NCBI GenBank assembly: GCA_051155775.1
Contig: DAXETV010000010.1
Location: 1-64,000 of the forward strand
Origin: CAYSCZ01 sp051155775
GTDB lineage: Bacteria; Bacteroidota; Bacteroidia; Cytophagales; Cyclobacteriaceae
DNA: 64,000 nucleotides
Reading direction: 5' to 3'
This document shows, piece after piece, positions 25,541 through 34,840 of this stretch (position 1 is the stretch's first letter; every line of letters begins with the position of its first letter). Below the pieces are notes generated by a model that was given only the letters and a program-made list of their open reading frames with translations, was not told the DNA's origin and searched no databases. Position numbers and translations under genes: made by a program.

Positions 25541-28189
25541 ATGAGACACCCCCCGAAGTTTGCAGATAAGCTACTGGAATGGTTCTGTAAAGAGGAACTG
25601 CTTGAAGAAATAAAGGGGGATCTACATGAATATTACTTCAAAATATCGCAACAACAAACGACATGGCAAGTCCGGCGCTCATATTGGATTCATGTCTTGA
25701 ATTTTTTAAGACCATTTGCTTTGAAACGATTTAATAATAATTCAATTATTGGCACTATGATACAGTCTCATATTAAAATGACATTCAGAAACTTATTAAA
25801 ATATAAGTTCTATTCCAGCATTAACATTTTTGGCTTGGCACTTGGTATTTTGGCAAGCATTTTCATACTGATATGGATAGCTGATGAAGTCAGTTATGAT
25901 AAGTTTTTTGAAAATTCAGAAAGGATCTACAGAGTATCCACTGATATTAAATTTGCTGATAACAAATGGAATATGGCAATGTCTCCCGCACCAATGGCCA
26001 AAGTCTTTGAAGAAGAATTTCCGGAGATAATAAAAGCAGGGAGACTTAGAGCCGTTGGTAGTGTAATATTTATAAAAGGAGATAGGTACGTCCAGCAAAA
26101 AGATGTAATGTATGCTGATCCTGAAATACTGGATATTTTTTCATTCGAATTTTTAAAAGGGGACAGAGAAACCGCCTTACAGGAACCCAATACTGTAGTC
26201 ATCACTGTATCGACAGCAAATAAATTCTATAAAGATAAGGATCCCTTAGGTCAGACAATAACTACATTTTCTGGTAAAGAATACAGAATAGATGGCGTAA
26301 TAAAAGATATCCCAAGAAATTCCCATTTTCATCCCTCCTTGTTGTTGAGTATTAAATCCGATAAACAAAGCGAAAATAAAATATGGCTGAGCAATAATTA
26401 CTATACCTATTTCTTACTCAATGAATCAAATGATAGCAAAGCACTGGAAAATAAATTTGAATCCGTATACCCCAAATACCTTGGACCACAGGTTGAACAG
26501 GCTGTTGGCGTAAACTGGGATCAGGTACTAGCTTCAGATAATCATGTGAAATTTTATTTAACAAACCTTGAAGATATACATCTTAAATCATCATTGGATT
26601 ATGAGATAGAAGCAAATGGAGACGAGCAATATGTATACTTATTCTCCTATATTGGATTATTTATACTTTTGATTGCCTGTATAAATTTCATGAATATCTC
26701 CACTGCCAGAGCAACAGTAAGGGGCAGAGAAGTTGGTATTAGAAAAGTACTGGGATCAGTTAAAAAGGACTTAATTAGTCAATTCTTAACAGAATCAATA
26801 ATTTACAGCTTACTGGCATTGTTTATCGCTTATGGTTTATACCACTTATTGGCCCCATTCTATGAACTGCTAACAGAAAAACAAGTCCTTAATCCTCTTT
26901 TTGATGAGCAGATGTTATGGGTTTATATTTTATCTGGAACCATTTTTATGGGTTTACTTGCAGGTATATATCCGGCTTTCGTATTATCAGGATTTAATCC
27001 GCTAAATGTGCTGAAAGGCCAAATGAAAGCGGGAAAGCCTGGGACCACCATACGCGGTATATTAGTTGTATTCCAATTTTCTATTTCCTTGATACTAATC
27101 ATTGGGACCCTGGTTGTATTCAAGCAATTGCAATTCATTCAGAATAAAGCGTTAGGCTTTAAAAAGGATGGAATACTGGTGATTAATAATGGGCAGATTC
27201 TTGGCAATCAAATGGTCTCGTTCAAGAATAAGCTTATGGATAACACAAACATAGAAAATGTGAGTGCTACAGGATTTTTACCGATCGATGGCTACCGTTC
27301 AGATAATACTTTTTGGCCTGAGGGTATGAATAGTAAAGATGATGCCATAAGCCTGCAAACATGGTCTGTTGATTATAATTACATAAACACTTTGGGTATG
27401 GAACTGGTGAAGGGGAGGAATTTTTCAAGAGATATGGCAAGTGACTCATCAGGTGTAATTATTAATGAAACAGCTATGCACAGACTGGGATACTCTGACG
27501 AAGTCTTAGGCAAAAAACTGACTTCATTCGGTGATTTCATGGTTAACGGCATGCATAAGTTTAATATCATAGGTGTTGTAAAAGATTTCCATTTTAAATC
27601 CTTAAAAGAAAACATATCGCCACTTATGCTTTATCTGAATAAAGACCCAACATCATCAGTCATTGCTGTCAGGTTTAGTTCTGACAATGTTAAATCAATA
27701 ATTGGTGAGGTTGAAGAGGTATGGAAGGCGTTTAATCCCAATCATCCCATGCAATTCAATTTTTTGGATAGGCAATTTGATAACAAATACAAAGAAGAAG
27801 TTAGATTGGGGCGGATATTTACAGTCTTCGGTGTATTTGCCATTATCATTGCCTGCCTGGGATTGTTTGGACTATCTTCATTTACCGCTGAACAAAAGAA
27901 AAAAGAGATGGGCATTAGAAAAGTTCTTGGAGCTTCTGATTTTAATTTGCTCAAGTTACTTTTTTTAGGATATACTAAGTTGATATTAATTGCTATCAGT
28001 ATAGGAATACCGGTTGCTTACATTTTCATGTCGGGCTGGTTACAGGATTTTGCTTACCACACCAAACTTGATTTTATTATTTTTATAGGAGCAGCTATAC
28101 TCTCATTGGCTGTTGCCTGGCTCACAGTCAGTATACAGTCGATAAAGGTGGCCAGAGCAAATCCTGCTGTGAACCTGAGAACGGAATGA
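25541..28189 (+). CDS. FtsX/MacB-type ABC transporter permease with N-terminal prefix domain
   Basis: An 882-residue permease. Residues 1-60 (PPKFADKLLEWFCKEELLEEIKGDL) are the soluble permease prefix domain found on PadR-linked permeases. A first membrane helix near 95-115 is followed by a large MacB-type periplasmic domain, an FtsX core of three helices (about 365-490), a second periplasmic domain and a second FtsX core (about 760-870). No ATPase is encoded nearby, so the ATP-binding partner must be elsewhere. Such proteins act in mechanotransmission or efflux of peptides and antibiotics; the substrate is unknown. Confidence 0.85.
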   Translation: MRHPPKFADKLLEWFCKEELLEEIKGDLHEYYFKISQQQTTWQVRRSYWIHVLNFLRPFALKRFNNNSIIGTMIQSHIKMTFRNLLKYKFYSSINIFGLALGILASIFILIWIADEVSYDKFFENSERIYRVSTDIKFADNKWNMAMSPAPMAKVFEEEFPEIIKAGRLRAVGSVIFIKGDRYVQQKDVMYADPEILDIFSFEFLKGDRETALQEPNTVVITVSTANKFYKDKDPLGQTITTFSGKEYRIDGVIKDIPRNSHFHPSLLLSIKSDKQSENKIWLSNNYYTYFLLNESNDSKALENKFESVYPKYLGPQVEQAVGVNWDQVLASDNHVKFYLTNLEDIHLKSSLDYEIEANGDEQYVYLFSYIGLFILLIACINFMNISTARATVRGREVGIRKVLGSVKKDLISQFLTESIIYSLLALFIAYGLYHLLAPFYELLTEKQVLNPLFDEQMLWVYILSGTIFMGLLAGIYPAFVLSGFNPLNVLKGQMKAGKPGTTIRGILVVFQFSISLILIIGTLVVFKQLQFIQNKALGFKKDGILVINNGQILGNQMVSFKNKLMDNTNIENVSATGFLPIDGYRSDNTFWPEGMNSKDDAISLQTWSVDYNYINTLGMELVKGRNFSRDMASDSSGVIINETAMHRLGYSDEVLGKKLTSFGDFMVNGMHKFNIIGVVKDFHFKSLKENISPLMLYLNKDPTSSVIAVRFSSDNVKSIIGEVEEVWKAFNPNHPMQFNFLDRQFDNKYKEEVRLGRIFTVFGVFAIIIACLGLFGLSSFTAEQKKKEMGIRKVLGASDFNLLKLLFLGYTKLILIAISIGIPVAYIFMSGWLQDFAYHTKLDFIIFIGAAILSLAVAWLTVSIQSIKVARANPAVNLRTE

Positions 28190-28207
28190 TTGAATTATTC
28201 TTTTTAT
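28184..28207 (+). terminator. weak terminator-like hairpin after permease
   Basis: GAATGA and TTATTC can pair (one G-U) around TTGAA and run into TTTTT. The stem overlaps the stop codon of the permease gene; the call is weak. Confidence 0.3.
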
Positions 28208-28234
28208 TGGTGTTTTGTGGTAGTAAATTCGCGT

Positions 28235-28252
28235 CTTACTTATAATTGTAAG
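28235..28252. repeat. inverted repeat before polysaccharide export gene
   Basis: CTTAC (28235-28239) and GTAAG (28248-28252) flank TTATAATT, giving an 18-base dyad 15 bases before the start at 28268. It could be an operator overlapping the promoter (TATAATTG at 28241-28248); only tentative. Confidence 0.25.
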
Positions 28253-28267
28253 TTTGAACGGATTTAA

Positions 28268-30745
28268 ATGGAGGGATCTAAAAGTAAGTTACTAATATTT
28301 TTTGCTTTTCTATTTGTTATTCATCTCACAGCCCAAGACGTTGAAACAGACCTGTCCAAGGTTGATATTGATGATTTATCAGATACTCAAATTGAGCGTT
28401 TCATTGTAGAAGTAAATAAAAGAGGGCTATCGGATCAACAGCTTGAAATATTAGCTAGAACCAGAGGATTAACTAACCAACAAATCAATAAACTTAAGCA
28501 AAGGATCAATGAAGTTCGTTTGGAAGATCAGGAAACCGGACAAACGACAGGTGATCTTATGTTAAGACAACGAAATATTACAGAACAAAAAGAAGATTTT
28601 GACTTATTTGATAATCTAGCCAGTACAGATACCATTAAAGAAGAAACCATTTTTGGGATGTCTTACTTCAAAAATAAGAATTTGATTTTTGAGCCATCTT
28701 TAAATATTCCAACGCCAATAAACTATCAATTAGGGCCTGGTGATGAAATTGTCATCGATATATGGGGGGCCTCTGAGCAAACTTATCAGTTAATTATTTC
28801 TCCGGAAGGATCAATAAGGATACCGGATGTAGGCCCTGTTTACTTATCAGGCTTGACTGTTGATGAAGCCTCAACTAGCGTTTTGAATAGATTGACACAG
28901 ATTTATGCTGGTTTATCTCCCGGAAATGGAGAAGCACCTAATACTTTCGCCCAGGTTAGTCTAGGTCAAATAAGGAGCATCAATATTTCGGTGATAGGGG
29001 AAGTTGAAAACCCCGGTACATACACACTCTCATCGTTTTCATCAGTCTTCAATGCATTGTACTACTCTGGTGGCCCAAACCGAACAGGTTCATTAAGAAA
29101 CATTGATGTATTCAGAAATAATAAAAAAATAAAAGATGTTGATTTCTATGATTACCTCATCAAGGGGAGGCAAACCCAAAATATTAGGCTCCAAGACCAG
29201 GATATAATAATTGTTCATCCCTACGACAAGCGTGTTTCTGTAAAAGGAAATGTGAAAAGACCAGCGATATACGAATTTGTAGATAAAGAAAATGTGAATA
29301 ATCTATTAGAATATGCCGGAGGATTTAGTGAAAACGCCTACCAGGATCAGATCACCATCAGACGATCCGGTGATTTATTTAAAAAAATAGTTTCAGTTGA
29401 GCACAAAGATTACAGCGACACCCCGCTAAAAAATGGTGATGAGGTATTAATTTCAACAATTTTGGACCGATTTGAAAACAAGGTGACACTCCAGGGAGCA
29501 GTACAAAAAGCAGGTGATTATGAGTTTAAGCCCGAATTAACGCTCAGCGCGCTGATAAAAAAATCAGAGGGTCTACGAGATGATGCTTTTGAAGGAAGGG
29601 GGCTGATTTTAAGAACCAATAAAGATTATTCTTTGGTTAATATCCCATTTAGTGTTTCTGAGGTTATAAATGGCCAGTCAGATGTTGGTTTGAGACCAGA
29701 TGATATCGTCAGGATATTTTCCAGGTTTGATTTGAGGGAAGATTATTTCATCACCGTGGAGGGAGAGGTTAATCAACCAGGCAAAATTCTTTATGTAGAT
29801 AGCATGACCGTAGAGGATGCCATTTTACAAACCGGGGGATTTCGAGAATCTGCAATTAAATCTCAGATAGAATTATCCAGAAGAATTAGGAATGAAAATA
29901 TTGACGCAAACATTGAATCGCAGGTATATAATTTTCCCATTGATGATAACCTTGATATTTCTGACAAAGCATCCGAGATGGTACTACAGCCTTTCGACCT
30001 TGTGATTGTTAGAAAATCACCACATTTTAAAGAACAAAAGATCGTTGAGGTAGAAGGGGAGGTGAACCAACCAGGTAAATATGTGTTACAAAAGAAAAAT
30101 GAACGCATAGCTGAAATATTAGATAGGGCCGGTGGGTTGACTGATTTTGCGTACATTGAAGGGGCATCCTTAATCAGAAAAACTGAATTTGCTAAAAAAG
30201 AAAACAATGATGACCAGACTGAAACAACTACTGCGGCCCAAATAAAACAGGACGAACTACAGGATTTAGCATCCAGGGACAGCTCTATTCAGCGGCAAGA
30301 TATAAATTTCAAAACTGAAGAATCTGTTGGCATTGATTTGGGCCAGGTTATGGACGATCCAGGATCAAAATATGATCTTATCCTCCAGGATGGCGATGTG
30401 CTGAGTATTCCCAGAAATATTGAAACTGTAAGATTGAGAGGACAACTTTTGCGCCCTTCAAAAGTCAGATATGACCCTAATTTATCTTTTAGGGATTACA
30501 TTTCGCTGGCAGGTGGTTTTGCAAGTGATGCCAGGAAAGGAAAAGCATTCGTAATTTACCCAAATGGTTCCGCCAGTCAAACCAATAAGTTTCTCTGGTT
30601 TAATTTTTATCCCAAAATAAAACCGGGCTCGGAAATAATTATACCTCAAAAGCCAGAAAGGAACAGGTTGAGTGCACAGGAAATCATTGGTTTGACAACA
30701 GCCATCACGTCTTTTGGATTATTGGTTGATCGCTTATTGCAATAA
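28268..30745 (+). CDS. SLBB-domain polysaccharide export protein (Wza-like)
   Basis: An 825-residue exported protein: signal peptide 1-22 (ends LTAQD), helical N-terminal segment, then a polysaccharide-export (Poly_export) domain at about 145-245 (NYQLGPGDEIVIDIWGASEQTY) and a series of SLBB beta-grasp repeats (RVSVKGNVKRPAIYEF, NKVTLQGAVQKAGDYEF, ITVEGEVNQPGKI, VEVEGEVNQPGKYVL, VRLRGQLLRPSKV), each marking one repeat. It is much longer than E. coli Wza, as is usual in Bacteroidota. It probably forms the outer-membrane/periplasmic export channel for the polysaccharide built by the genes up to 39.9 kb. The Wzz-like gene follows 8 bases after its stop. Confidence 0.88.
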   Translation: MEGSKSKLLIFFAFLFVIHLTAQDVETDLSKVDIDDLSDTQIERFIVEVNKRGLSDQQLEILARTRGLTNQQINKLKQRINEVRLEDQETGQTTGDLMLRQRNITEQKEDFDLFDNLASTDTIKEETIFGMSYFKNKNLIFEPSLNIPTPINYQLGPGDEIVIDIWGASEQTYQLIISPEGSIRIPDVGPVYLSGLTVDEASTSVLNRLTQIYAGLSPGNGEAPNTFAQVSLGQIRSINISVIGEVENPGTYTLSSFSSVFNALYYSGGPNRTGSLRNIDVFRNNKKIKDVDFYDYLIKGRQTQNIRLQDQDIIIVHPYDKRVSVKGNVKRPAIYEFVDKENVNNLLEYAGGFSENAYQDQITIRRSGDLFKKIVSVEHKDYSDTPLKNGDEVLISTILDRFENKVTLQGAVQKAGDYEFKPELTLSALIKKSEGLRDDAFEGRGLILRTNKDYSLVNIPFSVSEVINGQSDVGLRPDDIVRIFSRFDLREDYFITVEGEVNQPGKILYVDSMTVEDAILQTGGFRESAIKSQIELSRRIRNENIDANIESQVYNFPIDDNLDISDKASEMVLQPFDLVIVRKSPHFKEQKIVEVEGEVNQPGKYVLQKKNERIAEILDRAGGLTDFAYIEGASLIRKTEFAKKENNDDQTETTTAAQIKQDELQDLASRDSSIQRQDINFKTEESVGIDLGQVMDDPGSKYDLILQDGDVLSIPRNIETVRLRGQLLRPSKVRYDPNLSFRDYISLAGGFASDARKGKAFVIYPNGSASQTNKFLWFNFYPKIKPGSEIIIPQKPERNRLSAQEIIGLTTAITSFGLLVDRLLQ

Positions 30746-30753
30746 AATTAACG

Positions 30754-31848
30754 ATGCTTAAAGATCACGAAAACAATTCTAAAAACAGTTATGAAATCGA
30801 TCTTCTAAAGCTGATCAAAATCCTGTGGGCCAAAAGATACAAGATTCTAATCACATCAATGATTTTTATATTCTTTGGACTAATCATTGCTTTTACAACA
30901 CCATTAGAATATGAAACCCAACTTTTACTGATGCCCGAAGTCAAACAATCAGGGCCAAATTTTGGTGGGCTGGGTGATTTAGCCGGTCTTGCAGGTGTGG
31001 ATATTGGTTCCCTACAACAGAGTGGTTCTGAATTCAATCCCGAACTTTACCAAAAAATAGTGCATAGCACGCCCTTTTTATTGTCCCTCATGAATCAGCG
31101 TTTTTACTTCAAAACAGCAGATAAAACGTGGACTTTATTTGATTATTTTAATGATCATGTTAAAGTATCACTGATAAAAAAACTTGCCGGATTACCATTC
31201 GAGCTGTTTGGATTTATGAGATATTTTTTTTCTGATAAACCTGAGGAATCGATGAACACCGAAGATGGAGCGATCATAAAACTAAGTGAGGAACAAAAGG
31301 AAATAGTTGAAATCCTTGTGGATAGGATTGACCTGGAAATTGATTGGGAGGGAGGAGGTATTGTGATTATCACCACTGAAATGCAGGACCCTGAAGTTAC
31401 CGCCAGAATGGCTTTATTCACGCAGAATTATATTACAACATATGTAAAAGAGTACTACGTTTCAAAAGAATTACAAAATCTCAATTTTATCAAAGAACAG
31501 TATGAAAGAGCTAAAAAGGAATTTCAAAGGGCTCAGATAGCCCTGGCTAACTTCAGGGATAATAATAAAAATATAAATACCGCCAAGGCAAGGTCTGAGG
31601 AGGAAAGGTTGCAGTCTGAGTATAATCTGGCTTTTAATGTATATAATGGACTAGCCCAACAACTTGAGCAAGCTAAAATAAAAGTAAATAATGTGACACC
31701 TGTTTTTACCGTTTTAGAACCCGCTAAGGTGCCTGTCGAAAAGAGTAAGCCAAACAGGGTCTTTATACTTATATTGTTTTTAACTTCTGGCGTTTTGGTG
31801 GGCACTGCAATTGTGATTGGTCAGGCATTCATAAAAAAAGAATTGTAG
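30754..31848 (+). CDS. Wzz/BexC-type polysaccharide co-polymerase
   Basis: A 364-residue inner-membrane protein with the Wzz topology: short N-terminus, helix 1 at about 31-48, a large periplasmic coiled-coil domain (about 245-320) and helix 2 at about 338-358. The N-terminal IDLLKLIKILWAKRYKIL is the family signature. It controls chain length and bridges the polymerase to the SLBB exporter. There is no C-terminal tyrosine kinase. The gene is convergent with the WecG-like gene, 7 bases apart. Confidence 0.88.
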   Translation: MLKDHENNSKNSYEIDLLKLIKILWAKRYKILITSMIFIFFGLIIAFTTPLEYETQLLLMPEVKQSGPNFGGLGDLAGLAGVDIGSLQQSGSEFNPELYQKIVHSTPFLLSLMNQRFYFKTADKTWTLFDYFNDHVKVSLIKKLAGLPFELFGFMRYFFSDKPEESMNTEDGAIIKLSEEQKEIVEILVDRIDLEIDWEGGGIVIITTEMQDPEVTARMALFTQNYITTYVKEYYVSKELQNLNFIKEQYERAKKEFQRAQIALANFRDNNKNINTAKARSEEERLQSEYNLAFNVYNGLAQQLEQAKIKVNNVTPVFTVLEPAKVPVEKSKPNRVFILILFLTSGVLVGTAIVIGQAFIKKEL

Positions 31849-31855
31849 TGCAACC

Positions 31856-32620
31856 TTATTTATTTTTATTGATACTAAATTTTTGCTGCAATACCCTAAA
31901 AATAAAAATTGGATTACCAACAAAATATCTTTTAAACAATCTTCTCGGCTCTTGCAGGAACCGATAGAGCCATTCAAGTTTAAGTGTATAAAAAATATTA
32001 GGGGTCATCCTGGTGTTTCCTGCAATGTATTCAAATACAGCCCCGCCAGTAAGGGTAATGTTGAAGTTTACTTTCTCTTTATTCTGCATTAGCCACTTCT
32101 CTTGAACAGGCATCCCCATACCTAATAATAGGATATTTGGTTCTGCATCGTTGATTGTTTTAATGGTGGCTTTTAAATCTTCATCATCTTCAATAAACCC
32201 GTTTCTATATCCAGCCACATTAATTCCAGGATAGTCTTCATTGATCTTTTCAACAGCTTTCTTAATGGTAGCATCCTTCGAACCCATCAGATATATTGAG
32301 TAACCATTAGATTGTATAAGTTTTAATAAATTCCAGATCCACCGATTGTAGGTAATTTTCTCTTTAATAAAAATACCCATTATTCGCGCTGCAAGCCTTA
32401 CACCCTCACCGTCACAAAATGTAATGCTCGAACAGTTTAAAAAATCTTTAAACCATTGATGCTTATGGGCGATGTTCATGGCATGAATGTTTACATTCAA
32501 TATCAAAGCCCGGTTGGCACTTGTTTCTACAAGTTTTTTTACAGTTTCATTTAATTGATCAGAAGTAAGATTATTTATTTTTACGCCCTGCAAATAAATT
32601 ACCTCATTAGTGTTTTCCAT
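31856..32620 (-). CDS. WecG/TagA/CpsF family glycosyltransferase
   Basis: A 254-residue GT26 glycosyltransferase. Family marks are FCDGEGVRLAARIMG and the C-terminal NILLLGMGMPVQEKWL plus GGAVFEYIAGNTRMTP. These enzymes add ManNAc or ManNAcA to a lipid-linked acceptor. As NeuC in the same locus produces ManNAc, a link is conceivable but not shown. It is the last gene of the minus-strand biosynthesis cluster and overlaps the Wzy-like gene by 22 bases. Confidence 0.88.
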   Translation of the reverse strand: MENTNEVIYLQGVKINNLTSDQLNETVKKLVETSANRALILNVNIHAMNIAHKHQWFKDFLNCSSITFCDGEGVRLAARIMGIFIKEKITYNRWIWNLLKLIQSNGYSIYLMGSKDATIKKAVEKINEDYPGINVAGYRNGFIEDDEDLKATIKTINDAEPNILLLGMGMPVQEKWLMQNKEKVNFNITLTGGAVFEYIAGNTRMTPNIFYTLKLEWLYRFLQEPRRLFKRYFVGNPIFIFRVLQQKFSINKNK

Positions 32621-33783
32621 GGTTTCGTCTGGGAGATGCTCAGCTTTTTCCTATGTAGATTGTCAAAGATAAATATCAGAGTGGGTATGTAATAGTTGTA
32701 TATCATGTTGTGAAAAAAGGAAAGCAGGTATAAGCAAAAAAGCAAGGCCAACTGATTTGATGTAATTGAAAACCTGTAGTAAAGTGATAAAAAAATTACT
32801 GTGAAAATTATCCCGAAGTCAACATAGATCCTTATAAAATCATTGTGTGGTTGAATATCGTATAGAAATTCCTTTTCAATTAAAAGCCTTGAGTGCTCAG
32901 ACCCCAAACCCATCAGGTGGTCTGAAAAATTCATTGTTGATGCTTCATTTACAATAGTGCCAAAGAGCATCAGCCGCAACCTGGCTGAGGCATCATCTCC
33001 ACTTTCATATCTGGATTCTATTATTTTATCACCAATACTGGTGCTGGTCAGAAAGTTATAAACCGGATAGGTGAAGATTATTACTACCAGAAAAGAGAGA
33101 ACGAATAGTTTTCTTAGTAGTTTATTTTGAGAAAAGATAAAAACGAAAGGGATTATACTAAAAAAAAGGATGTTCAACCTTGTTTTGGTAATAATAATTA
33201 GCACAAATAATAAGCTGTATAAAATAACATTTTGAGATCTTGTAAAATACCTGCAGACGAATAGATAAAATGCCATAGTGTAAATACCAAAGGTAGTTGG
33301 TGATAATCCATAACCCTTAAACCTGTTGGCATAGGTATAAAAAAAATCAAAAGGTATTTGGATAAAGCTTATGATTAGTACAAGGATGAATAGGACTTTT
33401 ATCCAATATATCTCGAGTGAGTTAATCTTACCTGTAGCATGATAAATAAATAAGAGGCTTACAAAGTATAAAAAAGGTAGTGGTTGGTAGGTTTTGACAG
33501 TTCCAGTAAGGATAATTAAAAAAAACACTAGAAAGGTAATAAGTAATTTTACTTTTATTGGTTGAATGCTCAACCGATGTACCACCAAAATAATTGAAAG
33601 AACCACAAAAGGCAGGTAATAAAACCAAATAAACTTACCATCCATCCCAAGAAGTTGCCGGAAGATCATGGCAAGAAATGGGTAGGACAAAACATAAATA
33701 AAGGTTAAGGTCTCAAGGTTGATGGTCTTTAAATATGGGAGGTAAATTGTTGGTTTAGCTGGAAGGGTTAGAACAAACTTCAT
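32599..33783 (-). CDS. O-antigen polymerase-like (Wzy/WaaL) membrane protein
   Basis: A 394-residue polytopic membrane protein with about ten to eleven helices. It has the HNDFIRIYVDFGII motif typical of Wzy and O-antigen ligase-type proteins, in a large periplasmic loop. It probably polymerises the repeat unit after flipping. Its start overlaps the stop of the glycosyltransferase fragment (33780-33783). Confidence 0.75.
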   Translation of the reverse strand: MKFVLTLPAKPTIYLPYLKTINLETLTFIYVLSYPFLAMIFRQLLGMDGKFIWFYYLPFVVLSIILVVHRLSIQPIKVKLLITFLVFFLIILTGTVKTYQPLPFLYFVSLLFIYHATGKINSLEIYWIKVLFILVLIISFIQIPFDFFYTYANRFKGYGLSPTTFGIYTMAFYLFVCRYFTRSQNVILYSLLFVLIIITKTRLNILFFSIIPFVFIFSQNKLLRKLFVLSFLVVIIFTYPVYNFLTSTSIGDKIIESRYESGDDASARLRLMLFGTIVNEASTMNFSDHLMGLGSEHSRLLIEKEFLYDIQPHNDFIRIYVDFGIIFTVIFLSLYYRFSITSNQLALLFCLYLLSFFHNMIYNYYIPTLIFIFDNLHRKKLSISQTKPWKTLMR

Positions 33784-34496
33784 TCATTCAGGTCATTTAA
33801 GTTTAGCAGGTGCGTTTTTTCAAATAAAAGTCTTAAAAATTTAATAGGAAATTGATCAATCTCAACGGTATAAATGCATTTGGGATCAAAATAGTTGATT
33901 AATTCAATAATGGCAGACGATCCAAAATTAATAATATATAAAAAGGACATGGGATCAATATCCTCCATACATATGGATCGCTCAATGAAATGTAGGTTTT
34001 TAAATGAGGAAAATTTTGAATCAACTTCTCTGGGATGAAGTTTAACGTAAACTTTAGTTGCGGGCAGGCTTTTTGTGAATTGCATGACTTTTTCCCACAT
34101 CATACGCTCCTGTCCTATGGATAAGATGCCGTCTTCTGAAAATGGAGAGCTTATGATCAATAAATTTTCAGGATTATTTGATGGAATGGAATAAGAAGAA
34201 GGGCTAACTCCGGCCTTTAGTTTTATGTAAGTTGTATTTTTTTGTTTTCCGGGAAGATATTCAGGAAACCTGATAAGCGAGTAATCGATTTCACTATGTG
34301 TTCCTAGCCGGTTGTAATAGCGCAGAGGAAATTTGAGCATAATAAAAGTAATAAAAGGGTATATAAGCTTCAGTAAAAGATCTTTTATGCCCTCCGCAAC
34401 GTAATAACGGGTTCCTTCATCAAAGGAAATATAGTTTAAGCTGGATCGGTGTAACGCTCTTTTTAGTTCAAACCATAAAATTTGGCTTAAAACCAT
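33780..34496 (-). CDS. C-terminal part of sialyl/polysialyltransferase-like glycosyltransferase (frameshifted)
   Basis: 238 residues that read as the second part of a GT52/alpha-2,8-polysialyltransferase-like enzyme: ISFDEGTRYY resembles the family's D-E-G-x-x-Y segment, and KVYVKLHPREVD the K-x-H-P-R catalytic segment. The frame is open upstream of its ATG back into the A10 tract (34524-34533 on plus as T10), reading VNVLIPSEK before MVLSQIL, so the true gene continues from the fragment at 34511. A one-base change in that tract would fuse them into a product of about 355 residues. Sialic acid synthesis genes downstream support the assignment. Confidence 0.65.
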   Translation of the reverse strand: MVLSQILWFELKRALHRSSLNYISFDEGTRYYVAEGIKDLLLKLIYPFITFIMLKFPLRYYNRLGTHSEIDYSLIRFPEYLPGKQKNTTYIKLKAGVSPSSYSIPSNNPENLLIISSPFSEDGILSIGQERMMWEKVMQFTKSLPATKVYVKLHPREVDSKFSSFKNLHFIERSICMEDIDPMSFLYIINFGSSAIIELINYFDPKCIYTVEIDQFPIKFLRLLFEKTHLLNLNDLNE

Positions 34497-34510
34497 TTTT
34501 TCTGATGGTA

Positions 34511-34840
34511 TCAGTACGTTAACTTTTTTTTTTCACCCAAATTATGAATCAATTTCCTCACCTGTTCTTTAAGGATGGCCGTTGATTTCCTGTAACTGGG
34601 TACGCTGTGAGGAAAATGGGAGAAAAAATCTTTCAGATTCCAAATCGGGGTATCAATTGAAACGGTGGAATGAAGGTTTTTTATATCCAGATCATAGTCT
34701 TTCATCATTCCGGTTTTTATAATCATTAGCCGATCTAAACCATAAGTGGAGATGATATTTTTTAGCATTTTTAACTGAAAAGGAGTGGACAACACACATA
34801 TATTTAAGTCCACTTGTGAGGGAATATCATTATTAGTCAT
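34511..34840 (-). CDS. N-terminal part of sialyl/polysialyltransferase-like glycosyltransferase (frameshifted)
   Basis: 109 residues starting MTNNDIPSQVDLNICVLSTPFQLKML; the ICVLSTPFQL strand-turn is typical of the start of GT52 and polysialyltransferase-like enzymes. The frame runs into an A10 tract (plus strand T10 at 34524-34533), where it shifts and stops with KKKLTY. The next frame carries on with the rest of the enzyme. The intact gene would join 34840 to 33780. The reason may be a real frameshift, slippage during transcription or a sequencing error. Confidence 0.65.
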   Translation of the reverse strand: MTNNDIPSQVDLNICVLSTPFQLKMLKNIISTYGLDRLMIIKTGMMKDYDLDIKNLHSTVSIDTPIWNLKDFFSHFPHSVPSYRKSTAILKEQVRKLIHNLGEKKKLTY

